DNA of 64,000 nucleotides, taken from Diplodia intermedia (Eukaryota > Ascomycota > Dothideomycetes > Botryosphaeriales > Botryosphaeriaceae). The stretch covers positions 62,001 to 126,000 of the forward strand of contig JAKEKT010000057.1 in the NCBI GenBank assembly GCA_021495925.1, written 5' to 3'. Each line of letters starts with the position of its first letter. Position 1 is the first letter of the stretch. Below, piece after piece: positions 45,372 to 54,935 of the stretch. The position numbers were made by a program, and so were the translations under genes. The notes under the pieces are model-generated. The model was not told where the DNA came from. It saw only the letters and a list, made by a program, of their open reading frames with translations, and did no database searches.

Positions 45372-47172
45372 CTACGAAATGAACTGGCTAAACGCAGCCG
45401 CGACCCCCTCTACATCCTCAAACACGTGCCAGTGCCCAACCTTGGCCAACACAACGACCTGGCTCTGCTGTATCTTTTCCCCGTAGCCCCTGCACAGCGA
45501 CGGCAGCGACACCTTGTCCTCGGCCCCGGTAATGATCAGTGTTGGCAACGTCAACTTCTCGACGCCAATGGCACTAGTAGCACCCGCCAGCGCCGCGCAA
45601 GCTTTGGCATACCCCTCTGGCTCCTGACCCAGCAGAGACAGCCGAACCGCAGCAACCGCCACCGGATTGCGTATCTTCGTCTGCTCCGACGTGCCCGCCT
45701 CGACGACTGCATCGACGACAGCGCTCATCCCTCCCGTTCTTACTGCGGCGGCGCGTGCATACGAGCCTTTGGACGCCGCTTCCGGCAGCGGCGACGGAGG
45801 AGGCCCGACCAGGACGAGCCTCTCCACAAGCTCGGGATGGGCGGCCGCAAACTCCAGCGCGACCAGGCAGCCCATCGAGTGCGCCACCAGCGTGGCGCCC
45901 GCCGACGTCGTGATGCCGGCGTGCGTGAAGACTTGCAGGACGTCTTCCGCGAACGATTCGATGGAAAGCACGCTGAGCGGGGACGTTGGCGAAAGGCCGT
46001 GGCCCTCCAGGTCGAACAGGTGCAGTGCGTGCTTGTCGCCCAAAGACGCCGCCGCGATCAGTGGCTGCCAGAAGTCCAGCGTGCCGCCGAGACCGTGTAC
46101 GAATACAATTGGTGGGCCATCTTTCGCACCGAGTCGCTTGTAATGCAGTGGTTTCACCCCAAAGTAGGTCAGGCCTGCACCGTGCACCGTTTTGGTGGAG
46201 TTGCTCTCCACGATCGAAAGGCGTTGAAGAACGGGAGTAGGGGGGCGGACGTCAGTGACGGTGTTGCGGAGAGAACCCAGCCCCGTAATCGACACCACGA
46301 CCTCGTCTCCAGGGCGCAAGAACATCGGCGGCTTCTTGCCTATGCCCACGCCAGCGGGGGTTCCGGTCGCCAAAACATCGCCGGGTTGGAGCGTCGAGCT
46401 TTCAGACAGAGTCTCAATGAGCTGGGGAATCGAGAAGATCAGGTCCTCGGTCGTCGAGTTCTGCATGAGTTCCCCATTGACGTGGGTTGAGACGTGGAAG
46501 ATCTGAGGAAGATGCTCTTTCGCAACCGCCACTGGCCCCTGTATGGCAGTCAGCCCCTTTCCAAAGGAAGTCACTGCGTAGAATGCGTACCATAGGACAA
46601 AAGGTGTCTGAAGACTTCCCAATGTAGTACTGCTTGTGGTCTCTTTGCTTCTCGCGCGCAGTCACGTCGTTGATGATTGTGTATCCCCACACATGATCCA
46701 TGGCAGCGTCCTTCGGGATCCGGAAGCCCCCCTTTCCCACAATGAGGCCGAGCTCGCCCTCATAGTCGAGCGTTTGGGTGAATCCGGGGTGCGAGTAGAT
46801 ATCGTCTCCATGCGCAACGATGGAGGTCGCGCGCTTCGTGAAGACCACGGCATGTGACGGCCGATCGGCCGTGTCGGAGCTGTCGAAGCCGGACTGGTTG
46901 AATTCTTTTGCGTGATCGCCGTAGTTTTTAGCTACTGCGAGGACGTCGCGGCCGCTGATGGGAGCCAGAAGCTTGACCGACGATGCTGGGATCGCGTCTC
47001 CGCTGCGCACCACTGCATCCTCGCCCGCCGCGATGACCTGATACAGATCCGCGACCGCGGTGCCGGAGACGAATGAAAGTGGCTGAATGGTATCATTGTC
47101 GAGGTTATAATGGCCCAGGCGGGGCTGAGACGTGCGTGGCTCAACAAAAGCGGCGAAGTTGAACCCAGCCAT
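45372..47172 (-). CDS. Bifunctional fumarylacetoacetate-hydrolase-type / alpha/beta-hydrolase fusion
   Basis: Exons are 47172-46591 and 46538-45372, with a 52-base intron (GTACGC donor, CATACAG acceptor); the product is 582 residues. Residues about 1-300 form an FAH/COG0179-type domain, with AVAKNYGDHAKEFN, the metal-binding Glu pair in LDYEGELGLIVGKGG, Asp in TIINDVTAREKQ, and GDVLATGTPAGVGIG. Residues about 315-582 form an alpha/beta hydrolase with oxyanion loop FVHGLGGTLDFW, nucleophile elbow VAHSMG, acid in TGAEDKVSLP and catalytic His in VGHWHVFED, so both active sites look intact. In meta-cleavage pathways, alpha/beta hydrolases cleave ring-fission products, and FAH-type enzymes handle the oxo-acid products. 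A two-step enzyme for an aromatic breakdown route is my inference. ATG 47172 gives the family-like start MAGFNFAAFVEP; in-frame ATG 47247 is an alternative. It sits between the cytochrome b5 and regulator genes. Confidence 0.88.
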
Positions 47173-47375
47173 GATGCGTTTCCCAGTCCGTTGATTGAGA
47201 TTCGAGTTGATTATGAATCGTGTTGCCTTTTTAACACTTCGTTGCATCTACGGGTACGTCGCAGCTTAAGTCCCATCCTTCCTCCGCCATCTCCGCCCCG
47301 CGCCGCGTCACTGCAAGGATGTAGCCGTGCAGCCTCAATGCGAAGGTCGCCACTTTTTTTTCCTTCCCCCGTCAT

Positions 47376-47403
47376 GTCCGTCTCCTCCGCCTTCTCCGCA
47401 CCC
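47376..47403 (-). promoter_or_regulatory. Candidate shared cis element upstream of the fusion enzyme gene
   Basis: The 28 bases at 47376-47403 match 24 of 28 positions of 50391-50418, upstream of the amidohydrolase gene. The core is CTTCTCCGCACC on the plus strand, which reads GGTGCGGAGAAG towards the gene, about 200 bases before its ATG. CGG triplets fit a Zn2Cys6 site. The sequence is pyrimidine-rich, so chance similarity is possible. Confidence 0.4.
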
Positions 47404-47443
47404 CCTCGCCTACCCCCCAAATGTAGATACACGATGCCGATCC

Positions 47444-48007
47444 TCACCAATCCTGCCCCGAATCCAGCGCACCCAAGCCGACATACTTCGCCCGCTCTTC
47501 TCCGAACCGATTCCGCACCCCCGCCGTCCGGCCCACGCGCAGGCCGCGGCCGACATCTCGCAAGTGCTGGGTGGAGTGGAAGCGCCAGAACTGCCAGGAG
47601 CAGTCGCTGCCCGCGAGGCTCTCGATGACGGCGCTGCCGCCGGGATGCTGCGAGCGGGCGAAGTCGGTGCAGTCGTAGACGATGGTGTCGATGACGATCA
47701 AGAGACGTCGTGCAGTCGGTGGTGTTGTCCCTTGGAGCTTTCCTTCTTTGGCGTTGTTTTTGTCGTTGGTGCTGCTGCTCTCTGCGGCTATTTTTGATGC
47801 CGGGATAAAGGGGAGTTGGGCGTTTGGTGTTGCTGCGTCTGCGAATGGGAAAGGCTGGGTGGAAGGGTGGGATTTGAGGTCTGGCTCATCGATGGACTCG
47901 ATGTGGTTCGTCTCGGGTCTGAAGCTTGGCTCCTTTGTTGGCATTGGGTCGGCGCCGTCTTGTGTAGAGGTGGGAGGCTGGTCGTGCTTCGAGTTCAGCC
48001 AACCCAT
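47444..48007 (-). CDS. Cytochrome b5-like heme-binding protein
   Basis: This single-exon gene gives 187 residues. The first 100 are disordered and rich in Pro/Ser/Thr/Asp. The cytochrome b5-type heme domain follows at about 105-170: RRLLIVIDTIVYDCTDFARS, QHPGGSAVIESLAGSDCSWQ and FWRFHSTQHLRDVG. The first axial His is in HPGG and the second is probably in FWRFHS. No transmembrane anchor is visible, so a soluble electron carrier is likely. Small b5 proteins pass electrons to oxygenases, desaturases or P450s; here the partner could be an oxidising step of the surrounding cluster. The ATG at 48007 is in good context and a TATTTAAG-like box lies about 125 bases upstream. The Arg-rich end (GLRVGRTAGVRNRFGEERAK) is longer than in ordinary b5. 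Confidence 0.8.
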   Translation of the reverse strand: MGWLNSKHDQPPTSTQDGADPMPTKEPSFRPETNHIESIDEPDLKSHPSTQPFPFADAATPNAQLPFIPASKIAAESSSTNDKNNAKEGKLQGTTPPTARRLLIVIDTIVYDCTDFARSQHPGGSAVIESLAGSDCSWQFWRFHSTQHLRDVGRGLRVGRTAGVRNRFGEERAKYVGLGALDSGQDW

Positions 48008-48408
48008 GGTAATTACGATGACTAAGGTGGATGATAAAGCTCGAGAATAGTGAAAGGTCTTGTTGTTGGAGGCTGGCCTTGATTTAGGTGGTGACGGAAC
48101 AAAGAGAAAGATTGGGCACGATGTCCTGTCTTAAATATCCATTCTCGAAGCGAACTTGCACCTCTTCAGGTATTGGGTAGGGCAAAGTGGAGAAGTGCTT
48201 AACCCCGAGTCCAAAACGGGCCAGCCACAACAGATGACGTTAACATGGACTTCCCGTCGCTGACAGCTGGAAACTCCCACGGTCATCCCGCGCGTGCAAT
48301 ATCACTCAATTGATGGCAGATACAAAAACTGAAGATTGGATTTTGAAAGGAGTGTAAATGTTCAATCTGACATACGCGGCCGTTAAACCTCGTAACCCCA
48401 CAACAAGG
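48008..48408. other. Promoter region of the cytochrome b5-like gene
   Basis: This 401-base stretch lies between the amidohydrolase stop and the b5 start. It has a TATA-like sequence near 48133-48140 on the minus strand. Unlike the two flanking promoters, it does not contain CTTCTCCG or CGGAGA. Confidence 0.5.
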
Positions 48409-50211
48409 CTAGCAACTCTGCTGCATGGCCCTCTTCACCTCGGGAAACTCAACCACCTCGGCGATTCCGTTCTTGGTGATGACAGGCATAGCCGTGAGGT
48501 CGCGCACATACTCCCTCCTACCAGCTTTATGGACCCGGCCATTCATGACGATGATGTTGAGCTTGTCGTGGTCCTGAAGCACTGATATATCCTCTAGCGG
48601 ATTGCCATCAACGAGGATGCAGTCGGCGTAATACCCGGGGAGGATCTTCCCGAGCTCGTTCTCCCTCATGAACAGCTTGGCCATTCCACTCGTCGCGGCG
48701 ATCAGAGCCTCGTGCTCGGTGAAGCCGAGCAAGCGGACAAAGTGCTCGAGGTCACGCGCATACGTGCCGTGAGGCGTCCACTGCAAACGTCCATTAGCAA
48801 CCAGAAGCGACGCCACGATCAAACAACCCGAACTCACCGAAAACCCGTAGTCGCCCCCGGGCAAAACAACGATGCCCCGCCGGTGCATCTCGCGCAGCGC
48901 AGCGACCGCGGCATCGAGCTCCTTCCGATACCCGACCTTCTCCGCCTGTTCCTGGGTGTAGCCAAACGCGGCGGCGTCGTTGAGCGTCGCGACCAGCCAG
49001 TTGATGGCCGGCGCCACCACCATCCGAGTCTTCTTTTCTTCGAGCATCCGCATCCCTGGAACGCGCGTCTCCAGTTAGAATCTCTCGGGTGACTTGGGAG
49101 GCGAAGTCGGGCGGGATTACCTTCATCGTCAGTCCACGAAGCGTGGTAGACGACGTCGACATCGTGCCTCGCGCACATCTTCACCGAGTCCCGCGCGCGG
49201 GCATGTGCGCACACCCGTTTCCCGCGCTTGTGCGCCTCGTCGACGCAGGCGGCCGTCTCTTCGTCGTTGAAGTAGCAATCATGCGCCGACCTGGTCTCGG
49301 TGATCTGACATCACACAACAACCGTTAAGAGCCAAACTCAACAGAAACGGAAGGGCCGGGAATATATACATACCTCCTCCCCCGACATGCTCAGCTTAAC
49401 ATTGTCCACCCCGGCCGCGACATGCTCGCGCACGACCTCCCGCATCTCGTCCGGGGTGTCGGCAAAGGCCGAGATGGTGGCCACCAGGTCGCCGTCGCGC
49501 CGGCACACTTCCTGCGCGTTGGCCAGGTAGCGCGGCCCGGGCACGTCGCCCGCGTTGATGGCGTTGCGGATGACAATGTCGAGCCGCTTCTTGGCCGCCG
49601 CCGCCCCGAACGCCATCGTGTAGCCCGAGTCCAGGAAGCACCGGGCCCCGTGCATCGTGACCAGCACGTGTTCTTCGACGTCGATCTCGCCGAGCCGGGC
49701 GAGGTCGGTCCCTTTTTCCGCGCAATGAGCTTTCGTTTCGTTGCGTTGTTCGGGAGAGAGACGGATGCTTACCGTTCCAGGAGAAATGGGCGTGGGCGTC
49801 GCCCAGGCCGGACATGAGCGTTCGACCCCTGCCGTTGAACACGCGCGCCTTGGGGTCTTTGAGATGGCCTTCTTTGTTCGAAACGCGACCTACTTCGACT
49901 ATGCGCTCTCCTTTGGTGCAGGTGTTAGCATGGAAAGGCTCCTTCCGGTATGAACTGCACCTACCCTCGATTAGAACGTCGCCATGATACGGTTCACGGC
50001 CGGTTGAATCGATGATGTTTACGTCAGTAAACAGAATCTTTGATTCGGGATGAGTCCCCTGGATTTCATATCGTTCGGGCTGCAAGTGAGGTGGAAATCT
50101 CAAAGCATCTATCGGGCCGATATTGCGAGGTGGTCCAGAAGGTGGTGCTGATTTCGACTGCACCTTCGTTGGCCATGACACGGGCGGCTCTTGGGCAACT
50201 GAAGGGGCCAT
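48409..50211 (-). CDS. Metal-dependent amidohydrolase (imidazolonepropionase-like)
   Basis: The product is a 498-residue TIM-barrel hydrolase of the amidohydrolase superfamily. There are six exons: 50211-49965, 49910-49773, 49711-49374, 49304-49121, 49055-48838 and 48780-48409, with introns of 54-69 bases. Motifs in order are GLGDAHAHFSWNG (HxH metal ligands), DNVKLSMSGEE (Lys ligand position), VCAHARARDSVK and DVVYHASWTDDEG (His ligands), VVLPGGDYGFSWTPHG (catalytic Asp) and LGKILPGYYADCILVDGNPL (closing beta sandwich). The N-terminal sandwich strand is KILFTDVNIIDSTG. Such enzymes hydrolyse C-N or C-O bonds in small molecules; the substrate is unknown. The third-exon acceptor GGAAAAAG was chosen so that the HFSWNG-TDLARLG junction matches relatives. 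The gene is co-directional with the b5, fusion, ABM and regulator genes. Confidence 0.88.
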
Positions 50212-50390
50212 GATGAATACCTGGTTGAGGAATTGTGAAGCTGGAGATTGGGAACGGTTCAACTGTAAAATATATGTTCAAGAGGATGTGTAGGTATATC
50301 AAATCCGAGCTGCACGGAACCAAGCCAAATGCCGAGCTGCGGTACAATGCGCGCGGAGGTGAAAGGCGTCGCCATACGCCTTCCCGCCTT

Positions 50391-50418
50391 GTCCGCCTCC
50401 CCCGTCTTCTCCGCACCG
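50391..50418 (-). promoter_or_regulatory. Candidate shared cis element upstream of the amidohydrolase gene
   Basis: This is the partner of the element at 47376-47403, with 24 of 28 positions identical and core CTTCTCCGCACC. It lies about 180-207 bases before the amidohydrolase ATG. A second TCTCCG follows at 50422-50427. Confidence 0.4.
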
Positions 50419-50756
50419 CACTCTCCGCCCTCCCCCTGGTGACATCCCCGCGCGTTTGTGTCACCTGCTTTGATTATTCACGCTTATGCGGGGTCTCTGA
50501 TCGGCAGCATCCCGTCCGACAGGCGACTTGTTTCACATGTCGTAAGTGCCGGATTCCGTTATGATCTTCGCTCTTGCTTCTATAGTGGGAGATGGTAGAT
50601 GCCGGATACAGATGGCAGGGCCGACGATCAGAGACGTCCCCTTCTGCCTGGTTTCATCCTTGTTCCTATTCAGCTAATGACGGCTACGTGGTTCAATGCT
50701 TTACCGTCCACGATTCCCAGGCAACGCTTGAGGGATAAAGCGTACGGATACTGAAA

Positions 50757-50784
50757 AACGGAGATGGCCCCTCGTGTCTCCGTT
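50757..50784. promoter_or_regulatory. Inverted repeat AACGGAGA-N12-TCTCCGTT
   Basis: Eight-base arms at 50757-50764 and 50777-50784 pair perfectly around a 12-base spacer. They carry an inverted CGG/CCG pair of the kind bound by Zn2Cys6 dimers. The element sits in the 917-base region between the ABM gene stop and the amidohydrolase start. Confidence 0.45.
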
Positions 50785-51128
50785 CTATAGCGCCTCTACA
50801 CATATGACCGGCTTAGGGAATCCTGCGGGGTCTCGCCCATGTAGCCGGCCATGCGGTACTTTCTGATCCTGGGTTCGATACCTTGCGGCAGCAGCTTCAG
50901 TTTTGATTTTTTTTTCTCTGGTCGGTCGAGAGGCCGAATCCAGATGGGGTCAACAGCCACTCGGGTATGGGGGAGGTCATAACCAGCTGAGCTGTACACA
51001 GTCACCCGTCTCAGCCCGATAACTTGGTGAAATGCAGATGAATGGGAAGCACATATTTGGCCTTACCACACTCGGTCTCTTATCATATACTTCCCATTCT
51101 CAAAGAAGCACCGCATAACATCATCCCT

Positions 51129-51620
51129 TCAAATCTTGTCGTAAACCCCCTCCTGCGCACGCGCCCACTTCCCCCCAAACCTCTCCCAAACCTCCTTCTC
51201 CCTCTCCCCAAGCAGCAGCGGATCCGTCGCCTCCATGTACTGTTTCATGTACGGCTTTGTGATTTGGTGCTATTGGAACCACGACCATCTCGTAATCAGC
51301 AACATGATCTCCCAGGAAAAAGGAAAAAGAGAGAGAGAGAGAGAGAGAGAAAGAAAACACGCAACAAACGCAACTACACTAACCTCCATGAACCACTCCA
51401 CGCTCTTGCTCCAATTCTCCACCCACTTGATCTTGTTCGGCTGGTCCGGGTAGCGGAACACCTCGAAGCTGAGGCACTCGGGCTCCGCCGACACCGTGTC
51501 GAACGCGGGCCAGAACTGGGCGAGCCACTCGTCGACCTTGTCGGGCTTGATCGTCGCCGAGACGACGAGCGTGAAGCCCTCGTGTTTTTCCGGTTGGGGG
51601 AAGGATGATGATGTCGACAT
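51129..51620 (-). CDS. Antibiotic-biosynthesis-monooxygenase (ABM) domain protein
   Basis: This small dimeric alpha/beta ferredoxin-like protein has 125 residues. Exons are 51620-51384 and 51269-51129, with a 114-base intron (GTTAGT donor, CAATAG acceptor) that contains a GA microsatellite. Visible features are GFTLVVSATIKPDKVDEWLA (first strand and helix), PECLSFEVFRYPDQPNKIKW (central strands), ENWSKSVEWFME and, after the junction, HQITKPYMKQYMEATDPLLL. Family members are cofactor-free monooxygenases, heme-degrading enzymes or dienelactone/decarboxylase-like helpers in polyketide and aromatic metabolism. The pattern WVENW...H at the exon boundary is the usual ABM core. The substrate is unknown. 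It is the most upstream co-directional gene of the proposed cluster. Confidence 0.85.
51329..51350. repeat. (GA)11 microsatellite in the ABM gene intron
   Basis: Eleven perfect GA units on the plus strand lie inside the intron of the ABM gene. On the coding strand it is a TC tract ahead of the acceptor. Confidence 0.9.
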
Positions 51621-52387
51621 TTTGGGGGGGTTTTTTTTTTGTTTCTTCGTTCGTCTTTCTTCTTCTTCTTCTCCGGGACAATAGAGAGGGAGGAGGGTCT
51701 TGTAACAAAAGCCTAACGGATAGGTAGGTGATGGTGGGAAGAAAGAAAAAACCAACGGAGGGTGATGTCCATTTAACCATCCATCCGTCCCCTCTCGAAT
51801 TCGCACACCCCCTCATTGATTACCATTACCCAGACGTCCGGATTTTGTCCGGAGCTGCCTAAACTCCGTCAGCAGCAGGTGGAGAGCTCCCGCCAAGGAT
51901 CATTGCGATCCAACGTAAGCATCTGGGGCCTATTTGATATTTGATAGGGTGGGTGGGGGCCGAGACCGAAAAAGCTCCCAAGAAATCTCACCTCACCACC
52001 CTCGCCGGGACGGATCGAAAGAAGATCGACCATCGCGCGCGCAGGCGGATCATACGTCCCTCCCCCGCCAGCCACAACACATCCCCAATCTGCACGTCGA
52101 TCGTTATTCATCCGAGACCAGTAACGTTAAGCATCTCATTCTCTATAACCGACGACGGACGCTCTGATTCCGCGTCCCCCCCTGCAGGCATATCGACGCC
52201 CGTTCCATTCCACGCGCCAGCCAAAACGCACAACCGGGTGAAAATATATACCTAGCAGGAAAAAGAAAAAGCAAAAAGAAAGAAAGAAAACGCCATGAAA
52301 TCCAGCCTCCGTGACCATGTTTATACACAAGACCAACTTTTCCCCTCCCCTTCCGTTCCCTTACCGTCCCTCATCCACTCCCACTCT
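51621..52387. other. Intergenic region between EDC3 and the ABM gene
   Basis: This 767-base region holds the EDC3 3' flank and the ABM promoter elements described separately. No other gene is seen. A poly-T run at about 51630-51640 and A-rich stretches near 52258-52290 are the only low-complexity parts. Confidence 0.55.
51668..51853 (-). promoter_or_regulatory. ABM gene promoter with CTTCTCCG and paired TCCGGA
   Basis: CTTCTCCG at 51668-51675 lies 48 bases before the ABM ATG and repeats the core of the elements upstream of the fusion and amidohydrolase genes. The palindrome TCCGGA occurs at 51837-51842 and again at 51848-51853, with start points 11 bases apart, about one helical turn. Both fit CGG-binding regulators, but neither is proven. 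Confidence 0.35.
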
Positions 52388-54935
52388 TCACTTCGCCTGA
52401 TCCTCCGTCTCCCCCTCGCCACCACCACCACCAGCACCAGCAGCAGCGGCGGCAGCAGTATCGTCGAACCTGATCTGCACGGCCCACTCGCTGCCGAACC
52501 TGACGCCCTTCCTGCCGCCCAGCCCGCCGACGCGCTTCCACGCCTTGTTGAGGCCGAGGTCGACGACCCAGACGAGCCAGTCGGGGTCGCGCACGTGGCC
52601 CATCTGCAGCGCCCTGAGCAGCCCGGACCGCGGCGCCCCGAGGCACACGACGTACCGCGCCCGCACCTCGAGCGGCTCGCCCTCGATGATGCTGACCTCG
52701 CCCGTCGACGCCCCCACCCCCGACGGGCCCTCGACCGCCAGCACCTGCGCCCGGCTCTTGTTGGCCCACCCCACCATGGCCATGGCCGACGCCCGGTCCT
52801 CGCGCCCCAGCGCGTCGAACTCGCGGTTGCGCCCCAGCAGCGCGTCCGCTATCAGCTCCGGCGGCGCCTCCAGCCGCTTGAGCCCCCGCGCCACGTCCGC
52901 CCACCCGCGCACGTAGCCGCCCAGCCGCTTGAGCAGCTCCAGCTGCCGCCGCACGTCCTTGTCGTAGTCTGCCGGCCGTTCGTAGCCGAGTAGCGCGACG
53001 ACGACGCGCGGGCCGCGTGCGTGGAGGTGCCGAGCGGCCGCGATGGCACGCGCGCCGGTGCGGTGGTTGCCCGCCAGCACGACGACGACGGGGCGCGCGT
53101 TGACGGCGAGGTTCTCGCGCGCCAGGCGGCGGCCGCCGGGGTTGACGGCTTGGAGGGCGACTTGCGCGATGCCGCGGGCGGCGTTCTCGGCCATGAGCTC
53201 CTCTGTTAGACCAAACTCTACTTCTGCGAGTTCCTCGACCGCCGTCATCGTTCCGGGGGTGATTGTGTGACACGTCGTACCTGACTGAGATACGCGGAAG
53301 CTGGCATGCGGTGGTTGGAGGAGATTCACGGATGGGGAGGAGGGCGGGGTAGGACGTCCCGGAACCGGGGAGTTTGTGGAGGAATAGACAACCGTCGATC
53401 CGCGATGCTGCTGGTTGCGGACTGACTTGCTCAAGCTGGCCGCTGACGCATTGTGGATGTCATCCTGCAGAACGCTGTTTGACCTGAAGGGCGCACGTCT
53501 GTTCGAAGCCCGAGACATGTTTCGCCGCGAGTTCCGTCCGCTGTCGAAGTCCGAGAAATCGTCTTCGCTCGAGGAATTCGAGGTGCTCCTTAGGTTTGGC
53601 CGCCTGTGCTCAAGGACATTCTCAGTCGGATGGAGGTTCTTTCCGCCGGCCGTGCCAGCGCGGGGCGGTAGACGATTGAAGCTGACCAAGCGGTCCTCGT
53701 CGGCCGTCGTGTCTTCATTGCGAATCTGCTCGAACACGGTGCGCTTGTCGAACTTCGATAGGTTCTCAGCGAAGTCGAATTCGGGAAGCTCCTGGACATC
53801 GGTTGCATCCTCGGTTGCCCACCCATTCGTAGCGTCCATAGCCTTCTGCCTCCTAGTCTTACGGTTGGACAGCCTGACCGCCTCCATGCCAACTTTGCCG
53901 CCGATCAAGCCCGGCGTCCGCGCGGACGGTGGGTCTTGCAACATAGGCGTCTGCCTCCATCCCTTGCCCTTGAAGTTCGCCGGCGTCTTGCGCGCAGTCT
54001 CGGGCGACAAGTCTGGCGCGTTCTCATCGCCAGCGGGCTGAAGAAACTGCTCCTTCTTCTGCTTCTTGCCTCTCGCACCCTTCTTCGCCCTCTTCCCAGC
54101 CTCGGCCGCTTTGGCCGCCGGTGTCTCCAACGGCTTGCCCGTACGCGTGGTGCTAATGCTCACCCTCCGAACGCGCTCCTCGTTGATGGTCGGATCGTCC
54201 GATTCTTCTCCATCCTCTTCGCCGGCCTCCAGACCCAGCGCATTGAACGGCCTCGTCAGCGTAGCCGGATCCTCCTTGGGCTTCACGATTTTGCCACCAG
54301 CGACCGCCTTCTTCGCAACTGCTCCGACGAAAGGAGAAGTTTTGCCGGATTGCTTCGCCGCCGCCGCTGCCACTGCAATGGGCTTCACCGGCATGATGGG
54401 CACCTCAGCAGTCTGGCTGGCGGCAGCGCCAGGTCTCTTCGCAAAGCTCAGAATAGCGGGGTCCACGAAAGTCTGCTTCGGCATCGGGGGCTCCATGGCG
54501 GGTGTCGGGAGGGGTTGGGCCACGGCGGGGGCCTCGACAGGCAGCACGGTGGGAGGAGGCGGGACTCCATACTGGACAGGGGTGGGGACGATGTGCTGTG
54601 GGTGAGGCGGGAAGGCGGGCGGGTGGCTCGGAGGGAAGGTGGGCGTGGAGATGGCAGACTGGTGCGGCTGGACCGAGATGTCGGCAATGTGAGCGCCGTC
54701 GATGGTGTAGCCAGGCAGGCGGTGGCCGGTGGCGGGGAAGAAGACTGTGTTTCAGCGTCAGCGGTTTTCTTTCAGACAGCAGAAAGCAGCGGAAAGCGAG
54801 GAAGCGGGACATACCATCCTGCAGCACGAGGGTGGCAGACTGCTCGATGACATTGGCAACTCGGCCACACACCACCGTCTGCTGGGGGTCCTTGAGCGTG
54901 ACGAGCACGGCGATGCCGATGAGCTGGGCGGCCAT
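52388..54935 (-). CDS. EDC3: Enhancer of mRNA-decapping protein 3 (EDC3)
   Basis: EDC3 is a P-body scaffold that binds and activates Dcp1/Dcp2 and organises Dhh1/DDX6. Exons are 54935-54815 and 54744-52388, with a 70-base intron (GTATGT donor, CACAG acceptor); the product is 825 residues. The N-terminal divergent LSm domain is about residues 1-70 (IAVLVTLKDPQQTVVCGRVANV, split by the intron after LVLQDG). A Pro/Ala/Lys-rich linker follows. The FDF motif region is about 345-395 (LPEFDFAENLSKFDK and FEQIRNEDT). The YjeF_N-type dimerisation domain is about 520-800 (ARPVVVVLAGNHRTGARAIAAARHLHARGPRVVVALLG, written here only in part as a Rossmann-like fold). The Gly/Ala-rich tail is simple-repeat coded. 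It is longer than yeast Edc3 (551 residues) but normal for filamentous fungi. Confidence 0.93.

Larger units (their letters stand above)
50212..51128. other. Upstream region of the amidohydrolase gene
   Basis: This non-coding stretch contains the two candidate regulatory elements listed separately, a TATATTTT sequence on the minus strand near 50265-50272, and CCGGAT sequences near 50549 and 50602. A GGTTCGATACC at 50872-50882 looks like a tRNA B box, but no matching acceptor stem or A box is found. Confidence 0.5.

Noticed and set aside
50872..50882. tRNA B-box-like GGTTCGATACC
   Set aside because: No acceptor stem, A box or anticodon arm can be formed at the right distance.
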